43,353 nt of DNA, taken from IMG/VR virus record IMGVR_UViG_3300009134_000006, positions 1 to 43,353 of that record. The stretch is one strand, 5' to 3'. This DNA is from a virus. Positions 21,032 to 28,723 of this stretch are shown here, in pieces; the stretch's first letter is position 1; each line of letters starts with the position of its first letter. A program made the position numbers and the translations under genes. The notes under the pieces were generated by a model. The model had not been told where the DNA came from and made no database searches. It was given only the letters and a program-made list of their open reading frames with translations.

Positions 21032-22342
21032 ATGAGGTTTAAATTATTCGGCTTATTCGGTGAAAGCTTAAAAAAGATAACCGAGATTTTCGATTTCTGG
21101 AGATTTTTTACTCCGAAGTCAAGGAGTTTGAAACGATATGATTATGACCAATTGCAGGATGCATACCGGCAAAAGAAAAAGGTTCGTACCATTGTCAATG
21201 TTTCCGCCTCGTTTTTATTTGCTAACTGGTTTGAGATTGTCTGTGATGATGAGAATGCCCAGGAATTTTTGAATGATTTCTGGAGTAGTCATCGGCAGGA
21301 ACTTTTGCAGGCAGGTACAGAAGGCGCTCTTTTCGGGAATACGTATCTTGGTTTTGAATATATTAATGAAGATGATAATACTACAGTGAAAGCAATACAT
21401 CCGGGAGCGATCAAGCCGATTTACGACAAGAAACAACCCTGGTTGATTATTGGCTGGAAAATTAAAGTTAAAATTAATAATACAACGATAGAACAAACGA
21501 TTACAGAAAAGGAATGGAAGATACTGGTGAACAGGATAGAACAGGGTAATTTGAAAGGCAGAAATCCTTATAAAATTTTGCCAATCGTACACATTGCCGA
21601 GACATGTTTTTCAGATGAAGATCTGGGCACGGGAGAAATTGACGAAGCATTATTTGATCTGATTGAGAAGTATGAGAAACTTCTTGATAAAGGCGTAACG
21701 ACTGAGGAATACCACGGATCGCCAATCCCTATTTTTGAGGGGATTAAAGATTTTAAGAAATTCAAAGAGAAGCTCGAGACCAAAGGAAAGTGGCAGTCAG
21801 GTATGGGTCTTTTTATGCCCAAAGATTCACCTGCATATTTTCTGGAATCGAAACGGACAAATAGCAATATGATTGAATTGCTGAAAATAATATTCTATAA
21901 CATAGTGATACAATCAGAGACCCCGGAATATTTAATGGGCGTGCACATGAAGGCAGCGCATGCATCGACCAAAGAGCAGAGAGCACCGGTCGAGCGGAAG
22001 ACTCAGAGGCGCAGGCTTATCTGGACCAAGGCATTGCAGCGGGCAAATAAAATTATTTTACAAATGGAGGAATATCACAAAAACACTACGTTTAAAACGT
22101 ATGCTACTGAAATCGAATGGGGTCCAATCTTTGAGGCGGATAAAAAAGAGGATGCCGAGATACTCGAGAAAAAATCACATGCAGTTTCTATTTTGAAGGA
22201 ATTAGAGATCATCAGCAATGAGACGGCGCGTACATCGCTGCCTGAAATTATTGATGATCCGGATAAGGAAAAAGAAAAAATCGAGAATGAAAAAAAGGCG
22301 TCGGATAAGTACAGGGCGCCAGAAAATAAAGAGGAGGTATAA
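21032..22342 (+). CDS. portal protein
   Basis: The 436-residue protein is mixed alpha/beta in the style of DUF935/SPP1-type portals (VRTIVNVSASFLFANWFEIV; YLGFEYINEDD; TPEYLMGVHMKAAHAST). A long charged helical tail ends EKIENEKKASDKYR. It forms the dodecameric DNA channel at the head vertex. It has a good GAGGAG site and sits directly after the terminase. Confidence 0.88.
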   Translation: MRFKLFGLFGESLKKITEIFDFWRFFTPKSRSLKRYDYDQLQDAYRQKKKVRTIVNVSASFLFANWFEIVCDDENAQEFLNDFWSSHRQELLQAGTEGALFGNTYLGFEYINEDDNTTVKAIHPGAIKPIYDKKQPWLIIGWKIKVKINNTTIEQTITEKEWKILVNRIEQGNLKGRNPYKILPIVHIAETCFSDEDLGTGEIDEALFDLIEKYEKLLDKGVTTEEYHGSPIPIFEGIKDFKKFKEKLETKGKWQSGMGLFMPKDSPAYFLESKRTNSNMIELLKIIFYNIVIQSETPEYLMGVHMKAAHASTKEQRAPVERKTQRRRLIWTKALQRANKIILQMEEYHKNTTFKTYATEIEWGPIFEADKKEDAEILEKKSHAVSILKELEIISNETARTSLPEIIDDPDKEKEKIENEKKASDKYRAPENKEEV

Positions 22343-23013
22343 TGCTACAATTTAAAGAAGCAAAATTGGGGCTGGCAGACACGGGTGTTCAAACCGATAA
22401 TTTAACAATTGCGGATACCTCGAAGCCTGGCAGTCCCCAGATTACTGAGAACCAATCGATCCCATACGAGATAAAAGAATCAACCTGTAATGAATGTAAG
22501 GTAAAGCGAATCGCGGGACAGGTGGATTTGAACTTTACCAATCTCGATGGCAGTAATCCGCAGACTATTTATTATCAGATTTATGTTGATGGTCAATTAG
22601 TCGTGGATAGATCGAGCGGTTTTGAGATTGGTGCAGGCGGGACACTTGCCAAAACTGAGTTGATTTACCAGGTAGACCCAACAGATGAAAATGTAAGTAC
22701 ACAGATTTATCTCTGGGTTTCAACTACTAATCAGATCAGGCTCGATGATCACCAGGTTCGCTGTGGAATCGGCGCAGAGCAAAATACGTATGCAATCGAG
22801 ATTGAAAAAGATTACCAGCAGGCAGTATATGCAGAATTTGCTACAACCGGCGCGGCATACACATATACGCTGAAGGCAAAATCTTCGGGTGTGGAATTGA
22901 AGACTGGCACGGATGCGGCGCTTTCGATTTGTACCATGCTACCTTATACACAATTATATCTGGAGCCACAAACTGACAAGTTTATATATATCACCGGGAT
23001 TAGTTTGGTGTGA
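22342..23013 (+). CDS. beta-rich structural protein, unknown
   Basis: The 223-residue protein consists almost only of short strands with Thr, Gln and Asp, with no helix-rich region. It starts on the last base of the portal gene. Position between portal and protease and the composition suggest a head decoration or fibre-like component. No family is recognised. Confidence 0.6.
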   Translation: MLQFKEAKLGLADTGVQTDNLTIADTSKPGSPQITENQSIPYEIKESTCNECKVKRIAGQVDLNFTNLDGSNPQTIYYQIYVDGQLVVDRSSGFEIGAGGTLAKTELIYQVDPTDENVSTQIYLWVSTTNQIRLDDHQVRCGIGAEQNTYAIEIEKDYQQAVYAEFATTGAAYTYTLKAKSSGVELKTGTDAALSICTMLPYTQLYLEPQTDKFIYITGISLV

Positions 23014-23021
23014 GGTGTGAG

Positions 23022-24008
23022 ATGAAGAATAATTTAATTTTTGGTTTTGAAATTGGGCAGTTGTGCGGCGAAGAGATCGCAATTGAATCACGTGTTGATA
23101 TTAAGAAATTAACTGAGGGCGATCCAGATCCATTCTTCGCTATTGTAAAGGCATTACACATTGGGAAGTCAAGAAACAAGAAAAACTATTCGATGGAGAA
23201 TCTGGGACAGGTTCTGGGGCAATTGCCATTTTATGGTCATAAGGGCCATATTAAAGAAGAAGATATTAGTACTGTTTATCGCGAGCCGGTTACAGTATGG
23301 ATCGGCGGTGTGATCAGCGGTGAATGGCTATATTTAAAAGGATATATTCCTCCTCAATACGAAATCCTGCGCAAGGATGTAGCATTGAGCCTCAAAGCAG
23401 AGAGGCCAATGCCGGTGAGCGTGCTGGGTTGGTATAAATTAATTCAGCAGGGGGAATATTATGATGTTGAAGAGATTAAGATGATCTCAACTGACTGGGG
23501 GAATGCCGGGTTGGAAGGTATCGAAGGCGCCCAGGTAGTCGAGGTCGGCAAAGAAATGAAAACAAATAAGGGGGATGATATGCCAACAAAAGAAGAAATC
23601 CTCGCAGCTTTGACCAAGGATGAGATCAAGACCGTAAGGCCGGATCTCGTTGAATCCATACAATCAGAGATGCAGGAATCAGAAGAGGCAAAAAAGCAAA
23701 AAGAAAAAGACAAGCAAGCCCGCGACACACTGGAACAGGAAAATAAGGATTTGAAAAAGCAGGTTATTGATACTCACCGGGATAAACTTCTTGCTGAAAT
23801 TCAAGATGAGAAAATCAGGGAGATTGCCGGTGATTTACTACAGGGCGAGACGACTGAGGAACTGGATAAGAACTGGAAACTGGTTAAAGAAAAATTGGGT
23901 AAACTCGAAAAACCAGGTATGCCAATTGTGGGTGGAGCAGGAGACGAAAAGAAACCAGGTTCGGAATTCATCGAGGAAAGACTGCTGAACGATAAGAAGG
24001 AGGCATAA
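23022..24008 (+). CDS. prohead protease with scaffold domain (Mu I-like)
   Basis: In this 328-residue protein the N-terminal half has the Mu gpI-type layout (KNYSMENLGQVLGQLPFYGHKGH near 55-76, and a later MISTDWGN). The C-terminal half is a long charged coiled coil typical of scaffolds. An internal ATG at 23580 with its own ribosome site probably yields the scaffold alone. ATG 23022 is chosen over GTG 23010. It cleaves scaffold during capsid maturation. Confidence 0.8.
   Translation: MKNNLIFGFEIGQLCGEEIAIESRVDIKKLTEGDPDPFFAIVKALHIGKSRNKKNYSMENLGQVLGQLPFYGHKGHIKEEDISTVYREPVTVWIGGVISGEWLYLKGYIPPQYEILRKDVALSLKAERPMPVSVLGWYKLIQQGEYYDVEEIKMISTDWGNAGLEGIEGAQVVEVGKEMKTNKGDDMPTKEEILAALTKDEIKTVRPDLVESIQSEMQESEEAKKQKEKDKQARDTLEQENKDLKKQVIDTHRDKLLAEIQDEKIREIAGDLLQGETTEELDKNWKLVKEKLGKLEKPGMPIVGGAGDEKKPGSEFIEERLLNDKKEA
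23580..24008 (+). CDS. nested in-frame scaffold protein
   Basis: ATG 23580 has AAGGGGG at 23568-23574, at ideal spacing, inside the protease gene and in the same frame. The 142-residue product (MPTKEEILAALTKDEI...) is the coiled-coil scaffold part only. Mu (I/Z) and lambda (C/Nu3) use the same nested design. Confidence 0.7.
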   Translation: MPTKEEILAALTKDEIKTVRPDLVESIQSEMQESEEAKKQKEKDKQARDTLEQENKDLKKQVIDTHRDKLLAEIQDEKIREIAGDLLQGETTEELDKNWKLVKEKLGKLEKPGMPIVGGAGDEKKPGSEFIEERLLNDKKEA

Positions 24009-24009
24009 C

Positions 24010-24348
24010 ATGGCTATGAATCAAAAACTCTGGGGACGGGTAGAAACCGTTCTGGTAACGGCAGATGAAGATCTTGTTGCCGGTGATTTAAAGGTACTGG
24101 GTAATTGGCATGTTGTCTGCGTAGATAATATAGCCAATACTGAGACTGGGATGGGGCATATACGCGGAGCGTTCGAATTGGTCAAGAATTCTGCGAGTGA
24201 GGTAATTGCGAGTGGTGATTTCATTGAATACGTATCAAAGAACAAAGTACAGAAATTCGCAGCCGGAACAAAAATCGGTAAGGCATACGAAGCTTCAGGA
24301 AACGGTGTTACCACAGTGATTGTAATACTAATGCCAGAAATGTACTAA
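24010..24348 (+). CDS. capsid decoration protein (DUF2190-like)
   Basis: The 112-residue protein is beta-rich (VETVLVTADEDLVAGDLKVLGN...; SGDFIEYVSKNKVQKFAAGTKIGKA) in the style of DUF2190 head-decoration proteins. It lies between the protease/scaffold and major capsid genes. Its start follows the protease stop after one base. Confidence 0.72.
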   Translation: MAMNQKLWGRVETVLVTADEDLVAGDLKVLGNWHVVCVDNIANTETGMGHIRGAFELVKNSASEVIASGDFIEYVSKNKVQKFAAGTKIGKAYEASGNGVTTVIVILMPEMY

Positions 24349-24361
24349 CAAGGAGGTATTG

Positions 24362-25369
24362 ATGTTAATATTTAAGAAAGGGGTCAACCTTAAAGAAATT
24401 TTCGCTGATCCCGAAAAAAGGAAGATTGCCGGTGAGGCAATCACTAATTATCTGCGTGAAGGGTTTTATGACAGCGAAGGGCAAGCGATTAATCCAGTTA
24501 AACGGGTGATAACTGCGGAGATGATCAGGAAGTTCCCGATTGAAAAACTTTTGAGCGGAGAATATATTTCGGCTGGAGATATCACGATTTATGGTACAGG
24601 GGCTGGAGCGGGTGTTGGGCTTAAGCGAAAAGAAATTTTTATTCCTGAGGTGCCAGCAGACACTCAGTATCTTGAGATATTCCGCACGGTTCAGTCGGAC
24701 AAAGCAGGCGAAACTTATGAACAGGCAGAAGCAGGTATTACATTTTCACAATTAAAACTCGGCGAAAAACCTAAACTCGGAACAATCACGCATGCCAAAG
24801 ATTATGTACCGAATTTGAAATGGGGTGCGGCATTTGGATTCCACCGCGAGTGGATTGATGATAATGAAGTATGGAAAATGGAAGACGTCATCCGCCAGGC
24901 AAAGATTGCGGCTTTTGATGCCAAGGCAACCTTTATGTATGGATTGATTACTGCGGCTTCATGGACAAATATCAATTATGCGACAAGCTGGATTCATACT
25001 CTAAATCTGGCATACGCAGCATTAAAAAGAGCTAAAAAGTTAAAACCAAACCAGAGACCGGTTGTAGTATGCACGCCTGAAAAATTGGCTTTAATTCTAG
25101 AGGCGATTAAAGATACAATGGTTACTGGTCAGCGCGGTGAGAGATTGACCATGATTCCGGATGTGATTGATACAGCATACTTGTTAGAGACAGATCTTAA
25201 AGCGTATGTGCTGATACCCAAGGAACGATTCATACTTCAAGAAAGAGAAGCTTTGCGCACTGAGGAAGATAAAGATATTATGCTGGATGCCGAAGCAAAG
25301 GCGTGGTATTTCAGAATGAATGGGATTATTCTCGATGTCAAATACGGCAGGAAAATCACGTATACATAA
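24362..25369 (+). CDS. major capsid protein
   Basis: The 335-residue protein is the right size and in the right place, after protease and decoration genes. It has an N-terminal helical arm, FIPEVPADTQYLEIFRT, HAKDYVPNLKWGAAFGFHREWIDD and a conserved-looking end AKAWYFRMNGIILDVKYGRKI, as in Mu T-like/HK97-fold capsids. ATG 24362 follows AAGGAGG; a TTG lies just upstream. Confidence 0.85.
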   Translation: MLIFKKGVNLKEIFADPEKRKIAGEAITNYLREGFYDSEGQAINPVKRVITAEMIRKFPIEKLLSGEYISAGDITIYGTGAGAGVGLKRKEIFIPEVPADTQYLEIFRTVQSDKAGETYEQAEAGITFSQLKLGEKPKLGTITHAKDYVPNLKWGAAFGFHREWIDDNEVWKMEDVIRQAKIAAFDAKATFMYGLITAASWTNINYATSWIHTLNLAYAALKRAKKLKPNQRPVVVCTPEKLALILEAIKDTMVTGQRGERLTMIPDVIDTAYLLETDLKAYVLIPKERFILQEREALRTEEDKDIMLDAEAKAWYFRMNGIILDVKYGRKITYT

Positions 25370-25387
25370 TGAGATGGATATCAGAAT

Positions 25388-25405
25388 ATCAGGGGATCAG
25401 GATAT
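25388..25405. repeat. 18-bp dispersed repeat, copy 2
   Basis: ATCAGGGGATCAGGATAT lies in the 48-base gap after the capsid gene and is identical to 13391-13408. The surroundings hold related ATATCAGAATATCAGG words. Confidence 0.6.
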
Positions 25406-25417
25406 TAGGAATAAATT

Positions 25418-25759
25418 ATGCTGATTGATAAATTAAAAAGGCGATTAGGAAGTCAGGTTAGCGCATTCGAGGATTCTGATCTACTCGAGTTCATTGAGAC
25501 TGCAGAAAGCGAGTATTCCCTTGTTGAGGGCAAGCACGACGGGCTAATTGTCGGGCTTGCCCTCTGTACCTGTTACTTGCGTCTTGCTACAGATAGTGCT
25601 ACATTTTTTAAATACCAGCAGGCAACCGAAGCAGTGGACAAAACCATGACTCCTAAAATGTTCATGAAGATGCATGAATTTCTCTGGGAAAGCTTAAAAG
25701 AGAGATTACCGAGCAAGGTCGATACATTCCAGCTCCAGAAAGAGGATGATGACGAATGA
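25418..25759 (+). CDS. head-tail connector candidate
   Basis: The 113-residue protein is helical (LLEFIETAESEYSLVEGKHDGLIVGLALCTCYLRL) and ends in an acidic tail (KEDDDE). Its place right after the capsid gene and its size fit a head-tail adaptor. No sequence family is recognised. Confidence 0.6.
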   Translation: MLIDKLKRRLGSQVSAFEDSDLLEFIETAESEYSLVEGKHDGLIVGLALCTCYLRLATDSATFFKYQQATEAVDKTMTPKMFMKMHEFLWESLKERLPSKVDTFQLQKEDDDE

Positions 25760-25893
25760 GCAATATTACGAAATCGGCGTTTTCAGGGGTTCTGTGCGGT
25801 TTTAGCCCAATTGCGACACAAACTACGATAAGAAAAAATGTGAACGAAAGTAAACGGGTACTGTGCGCAAACAGGGGGATTGTGTGCGGTTAA
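25756..25893 (+). CDS. 45-residue Cys-containing protein
   Basis: ATG 25756 overlaps the previous stop as ATGA, and the frame runs to TAA 25891-25893, overlapping the next start. The product repeats a VLCG/VLCA/IVCG pattern with three cysteines. Coupled overlaps at both ends argue that it is translated. It may be only a coupling peptide. Function is unknown. Confidence 0.45.
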   Translation: MSNITKSAFSGVLCGFSPIATQTTIRKNVNESKRVLCANRGIVCG

Positions 25894-26435
25894 TCGGAAA
25901 AATATCTCAGGTCGCGGTAATAATCGGGATATTGATTGTCATTTGGTTGGTGATTTCAGGAATACGGGGATGCCAGAAAACGGTCCAGGATATCATCGCG
26001 CCGATATCAGAAAAAATTGATCCAATATGGGGTAAGCCAAAAGACATGATCACCAAATCACGACTCTTTGGCACTGATGATAAGCCGATATTGGAAATTA
26101 CTATTCCACCGAGCGAGGATACTATACGATTAAAAATCCCGGGCGGTGAAATGGTTTACGATCTTCCTGAAGATGTGCAGTTGCAAGTTGTGAAAATCCC
26201 GCCACCGATAATTCGATTCAAGCCAACCTTTCATTTAACCGGGATAACCGATTTTTCTGAAGTTCATTTCGGTCTTAAAATCAGGGTTGTGGAAATCTGG
26301 CGATTCGGGTTATGTGGATATGTTGCTATGTGTGGTCCGGGAGTCGGTTGTGATTTTCAGGTCATTTCAAATATTTCGATTGGTGTAGTAAGGACTATGG
26401 ATAAATGGATGATTGAGGCGAGTTTAAAACTATGA
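25884..26435 (+). CDS. membrane-anchored protein, unknown
   Basis: GTG 25884 follows GGGGG at 25874-25878. An N-terminal membrane helix (VAVIIGILIVIWLVISGI) ends at a Cys, then a Pro-rich strand domain of about 150 residues follows. Membrane proteins are unusual between head genes. A lysis or anchoring role is possible but unsupported. Confidence 0.6.
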   Translation: MRLIGKISQVAVIIGILIVIWLVISGIRGCQKTVQDIIAPISEKIDPIWGKPKDMITKSRLFGTDDKPILEITIPPSEDTIRLKIPGGEMVYDLPEDVQLQVVKIPPPIIRFKPTFHLTGITDFSEVHFGLKIRVVEIWRFGLCGYVAMCGPGVGCDFQVISNISIGVVRTMDKWMIEASLKL

Positions 26436-26827
26436 TCACAGATAAAGATAAAGATTGGATCAAAGAATGTTCAAAAGAAGTTATCGAGGGTTCTGGTGAG
26501 ATGATCATCAGGAAAAGATTAAAGACCGTGCTGCCGCCAGATTCGTATGATTCAGATTTTGGTGAAGTGGTCAAGGAATCCGAAGACCAGTATGACACGA
26601 TCGAATTCAGAGGCAAGGTATTCTGGGATATTACAGAACAGATGCTACGGGAAATGTTTGGCGAGGATAAACATGCCGAGGCAATAGTACATATCCCGGA
26701 TGCAGTAGATGTGCAGTCAAGTGATATTCTGACGATTAGAGGGCTCGATTATGAGGTAGATAAATTAAAAGAGGCACCTTTACGTGGAATGAAGATTGCC
26801 CGGTTGATCATAAGGAGTGCGCAGTGA
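26432..26827 (+). CDS. head-tail joining protein candidate
   Basis: The 131-residue protein has a helical start and then a strand domain (DTIEFRGKVFWDITEQ... DILTIRGLDYEVDKLKEAPLRGMKIARLII), like head-closure or adaptor proteins. A four-base overlap joins it to the preceding gene. Confidence 0.6.
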   Translation: MITDKDKDWIKECSKEVIEGSGEMIIRKRLKTVLPPDSYDSDFGEVVKESEDQYDTIEFRGKVFWDITEQMLREMFGEDKHAEAIVHIPDAVDVQSSDILTIRGLDYEVDKLKEAPLRGMKIARLIIRSAQ

Positions 26828-27150
26828 ATTTTTTCTGGACAAAGGATGAAGGCAAATGGATTGCATTTGATAAAATCTGTCACTTCATACTACACTTTGC
26901 AATTACTTATATCACTATCAAATTGCGGGGAACTTATATTGTGGCATACGGCATCAGCCAAACATGGGGTTGGCTTTACGAGTGGTTATGGGATTGCTGG
27001 CTCGTGGGTACAAATCTGATCAGAAAAATAGCTAAGAAACTTCCTGTGTTGAAAAACGTTGATATTAAGGTTACCGGTGCGAGCAAAAAGGACATTGTAG
27101 CGAATACAACAGGCAGTATTTGTGCTATGATTGCCGCCACGATAATATAG
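26824..27150 (+). CDS. VanZ/DUF2279-like small membrane protein
   Basis: The 108-residue protein shows the spaced motif D-K-x-x-H-F (DKICHF), then WLYEWLWD, then SKKDIVANTTGS, which is the DK..HF / E..D / D..AN..G pattern of VanZ-like or DUF2279 membrane proteins. There are two or three hydrophobic helices. It uses a GTG start overlapping the previous gene. A role in lysis or envelope change is inferred from the fold only. Confidence 0.6.
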   Translation: MNFFWTKDEGKWIAFDKICHFILHFAITYITIKLRGTYIVAYGISQTWGWLYEWLWDCWLVGTNLIRKIAKKLPVLKNVDIKVTGASKKDIVANTTGSICAMIAATII

Positions 27151-27160
27151 GAGACATGAT

Positions 27161-27508
27161 ATGGATCTGCAAAAAATTAAAAAAACAGCATGGTGGTATA
27201 TAAAGCAAGTCGGTGTTGAAACGATTGGATGTCAGATATTGATACTCGGTTATTTGCCCAATAGAACGGGATTGATTATTTCCGTAATTATCTATTCGCT
27301 ATTGCACTTCATTAAATTTTCATGGCAGGTGCCTGCGTTGTGCGTGCCTTTCGGTCTTATTTTAGGTTGGACATTTTTATCGATCACGTATCCCACGAAT
27401 GTCTGGGTCGTTATGGGAATTCATTTTGGTATAGGCGCTCTGGCATGGCACTGGATTAAACGATGGTTAAGAAAAGGACCAATCAATGCAAAGTGTTTTT
27501 GGCTTTAA
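27161..27508 (+). CDS. CPBP-like (CAAX protease fold) membrane protein, degenerate
   Basis: The 115-residue protein has three or four helices. YSLLHFIKF and GIHFGIGALAW recall motifs 2 and 3 of CPBP intramembrane proteases. The motif-1 glutamate pair is reduced to VETIGCQ, so catalysis is doubtful. It lies next to the VanZ-like gene. The pair may act together in the membrane. The family match is moderate. Confidence 0.5.
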   Translation: MDLQKIKKTAWWYIKQVGVETIGCQILILGYLPNRTGLIISVIIYSLLHFIKFSWQVPALCVPFGLILGWTFLSITYPTNVWVVMGIHFGIGALAWHWIKRWLRKGPINAKCFWL

Positions 27509-27914
27509 TGAGACAAGAAGAGCTCTAAGTATGATGCAGAATAAATTACAGCAGAGAACTAAACAGGCAATGCAGGATGCTACATTGATAATCGAACGTG
27601 CGGCAAAGGAAAATATCGAGCACGGTAGAGCTGATTGGCCAGCATTGAAACCAGCAACTCTGGCACACAGGAAGGACAGTAAACCTTTATATGACAAAGG
27701 TACACTTATGAGATCTATTCACAGCGAAGCTGACGAAACGAGGGGAGTTGTCGGCAGTAGTTTAGGCTATGCTCCGGTGCATGAATTCGGGACCAAGACT
27801 GCAGGTAGATCTAAAAATATTACAATCCCACAACGGTCATATATTGAACCGGCATGCAGGGAACATTTTAAAGAAGTGCAGGGAATTTTCATACGGAGAA
27901 TAAGGGGTCATTAA
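27486..27914 (+). CDS. Mu gpG-like virion morphogenesis protein
   Basis: The 142-residue protein has an N-terminal helix, then WPALKPATLAHRK, GTLMRSIHSEAD and LGYAPVHEFGTKTAGR, the typical pattern of phage virion-morphogenesis/tail-completion proteins. It overlaps the end of the CPBP-like gene by 23 bases. Confidence 0.82.
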   Translation: MQSVFGFNETRRALSMMQNKLQQRTKQAMQDATLIIERAAKENIEHGRADWPALKPATLAHRKDSKPLYDKGTLMRSIHSEADETRGVVGSSLGYAPVHEFGTKTAGRSKNITIPQRSYIEPACREHFKEVQGIFIRRIRGH

Positions 27915-28468
27915 TGTCTGAAGATATACTTGACAAATTTGCTGGCGAAGTATTTGAAGATGTCGAGCGCCAATTAAAAAGGACGATTGAGAAGATATTA
28001 AACATTCATGTTTCAATCGGTGTGCCGGATGCGAAGTGGAAAAAGCAATATGGTTATCCAATGGGCGCGGTAATGATTGACAATGGAGATATTATTGAAT
28101 GGATCGAAGACGGTAATCCGGAATCGACAAGAGAAGATGGCGATAAGATTATTCTGGAATATGCAGTAGCCGAAGCAGATATGATTTTGTCATTTCACCT
28201 GGCAACAAAAAAGAGAATTATGCTACATCGTTTATTTATTAAATTTTTAAAGGGGATGCGTGATCTGCCCTGTATTGGAGAAAATCAGGAATACCAAGTA
28301 GGTAAAATTTCTTTTAAAAATGTCCCGCCTGATCCCGAAGGCGAGCGGGTTTTTGAAAAAATTATTTCGATTCCTTTGTCCGGGACACTAACCGAAACAG
28401 TGATTACGGAAAAAGGAACGGTTGAATATCAAGGGAATGTGAGTGAATTCCCGGAGGTGTTAAATTAA
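27914..28468 (+). CDS. tail terminator-like protein (gp37/DUF1834 type)
   Basis: The 184-residue protein has an early helix and then alternating strands (NIHVSIGVPDAKW...) and sits between the gpG-like and sheath genes, where Mu-like phages carry the gp37 tail terminator. The assignment is positional plus fold impression. Confidence 0.6.
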   Translation: MSEDILDKFAGEVFEDVERQLKRTIEKILNIHVSIGVPDAKWKKQYGYPMGAVMIDNGDIIEWIEDGNPESTREDGDKIILEYAVAEADMILSFHLATKKRIMLHRLFIKFLKGMRDLPCIGENQEYQVGKISFKNVPPDPEGERVFEKIISIPLSGTLTETVITEKGTVEYQGNVSEFPEVLN

Positions 28469-28500
28469 TGAAACGGAGAAAAATAAAATTGGAGGTAATT

Positions 28501-28713
28501 ATGAGCAATAAAATTAAAGTCAAGGTGAATTTGCTTGAGTTCACCTATAAAGATAAGAAGGGTTATCACACAGTGGTCGGCTATGGTGATGTGCCGGCAG
28601 ATAACCAGGAAGTTCAAACAGCGTTGAAAAAGAAGTGGATTGAAGAGGTCAAAGACGAGATTAAAAATCGCAGAGTAGTATCCACTACTTCAAAAAAGAG
28701 TAAAGGAAAATAA
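28501..28713 (+). CDS. small basic protein before sheath
   Basis: The protein has 70 residues. ATG 28501 follows GGAGGT; an upstream in-frame ATG (28468) overlaps the preceding stop but lacks a site. It resembles the small DUF2635-type proteins placed before Mu-like sheath genes (KVKVNLLEFTYKDKKGYHTVV). Function is unknown. Confidence 0.6.
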   Translation: MSNKIKVKVNLLEFTYKDKKGYHTVVGYGDVPADNQEVQTALKKKWIEEVKDEIKNRRVVSTTSKKSKGK

Positions 28714-28723
28714 GGAGGATTAA

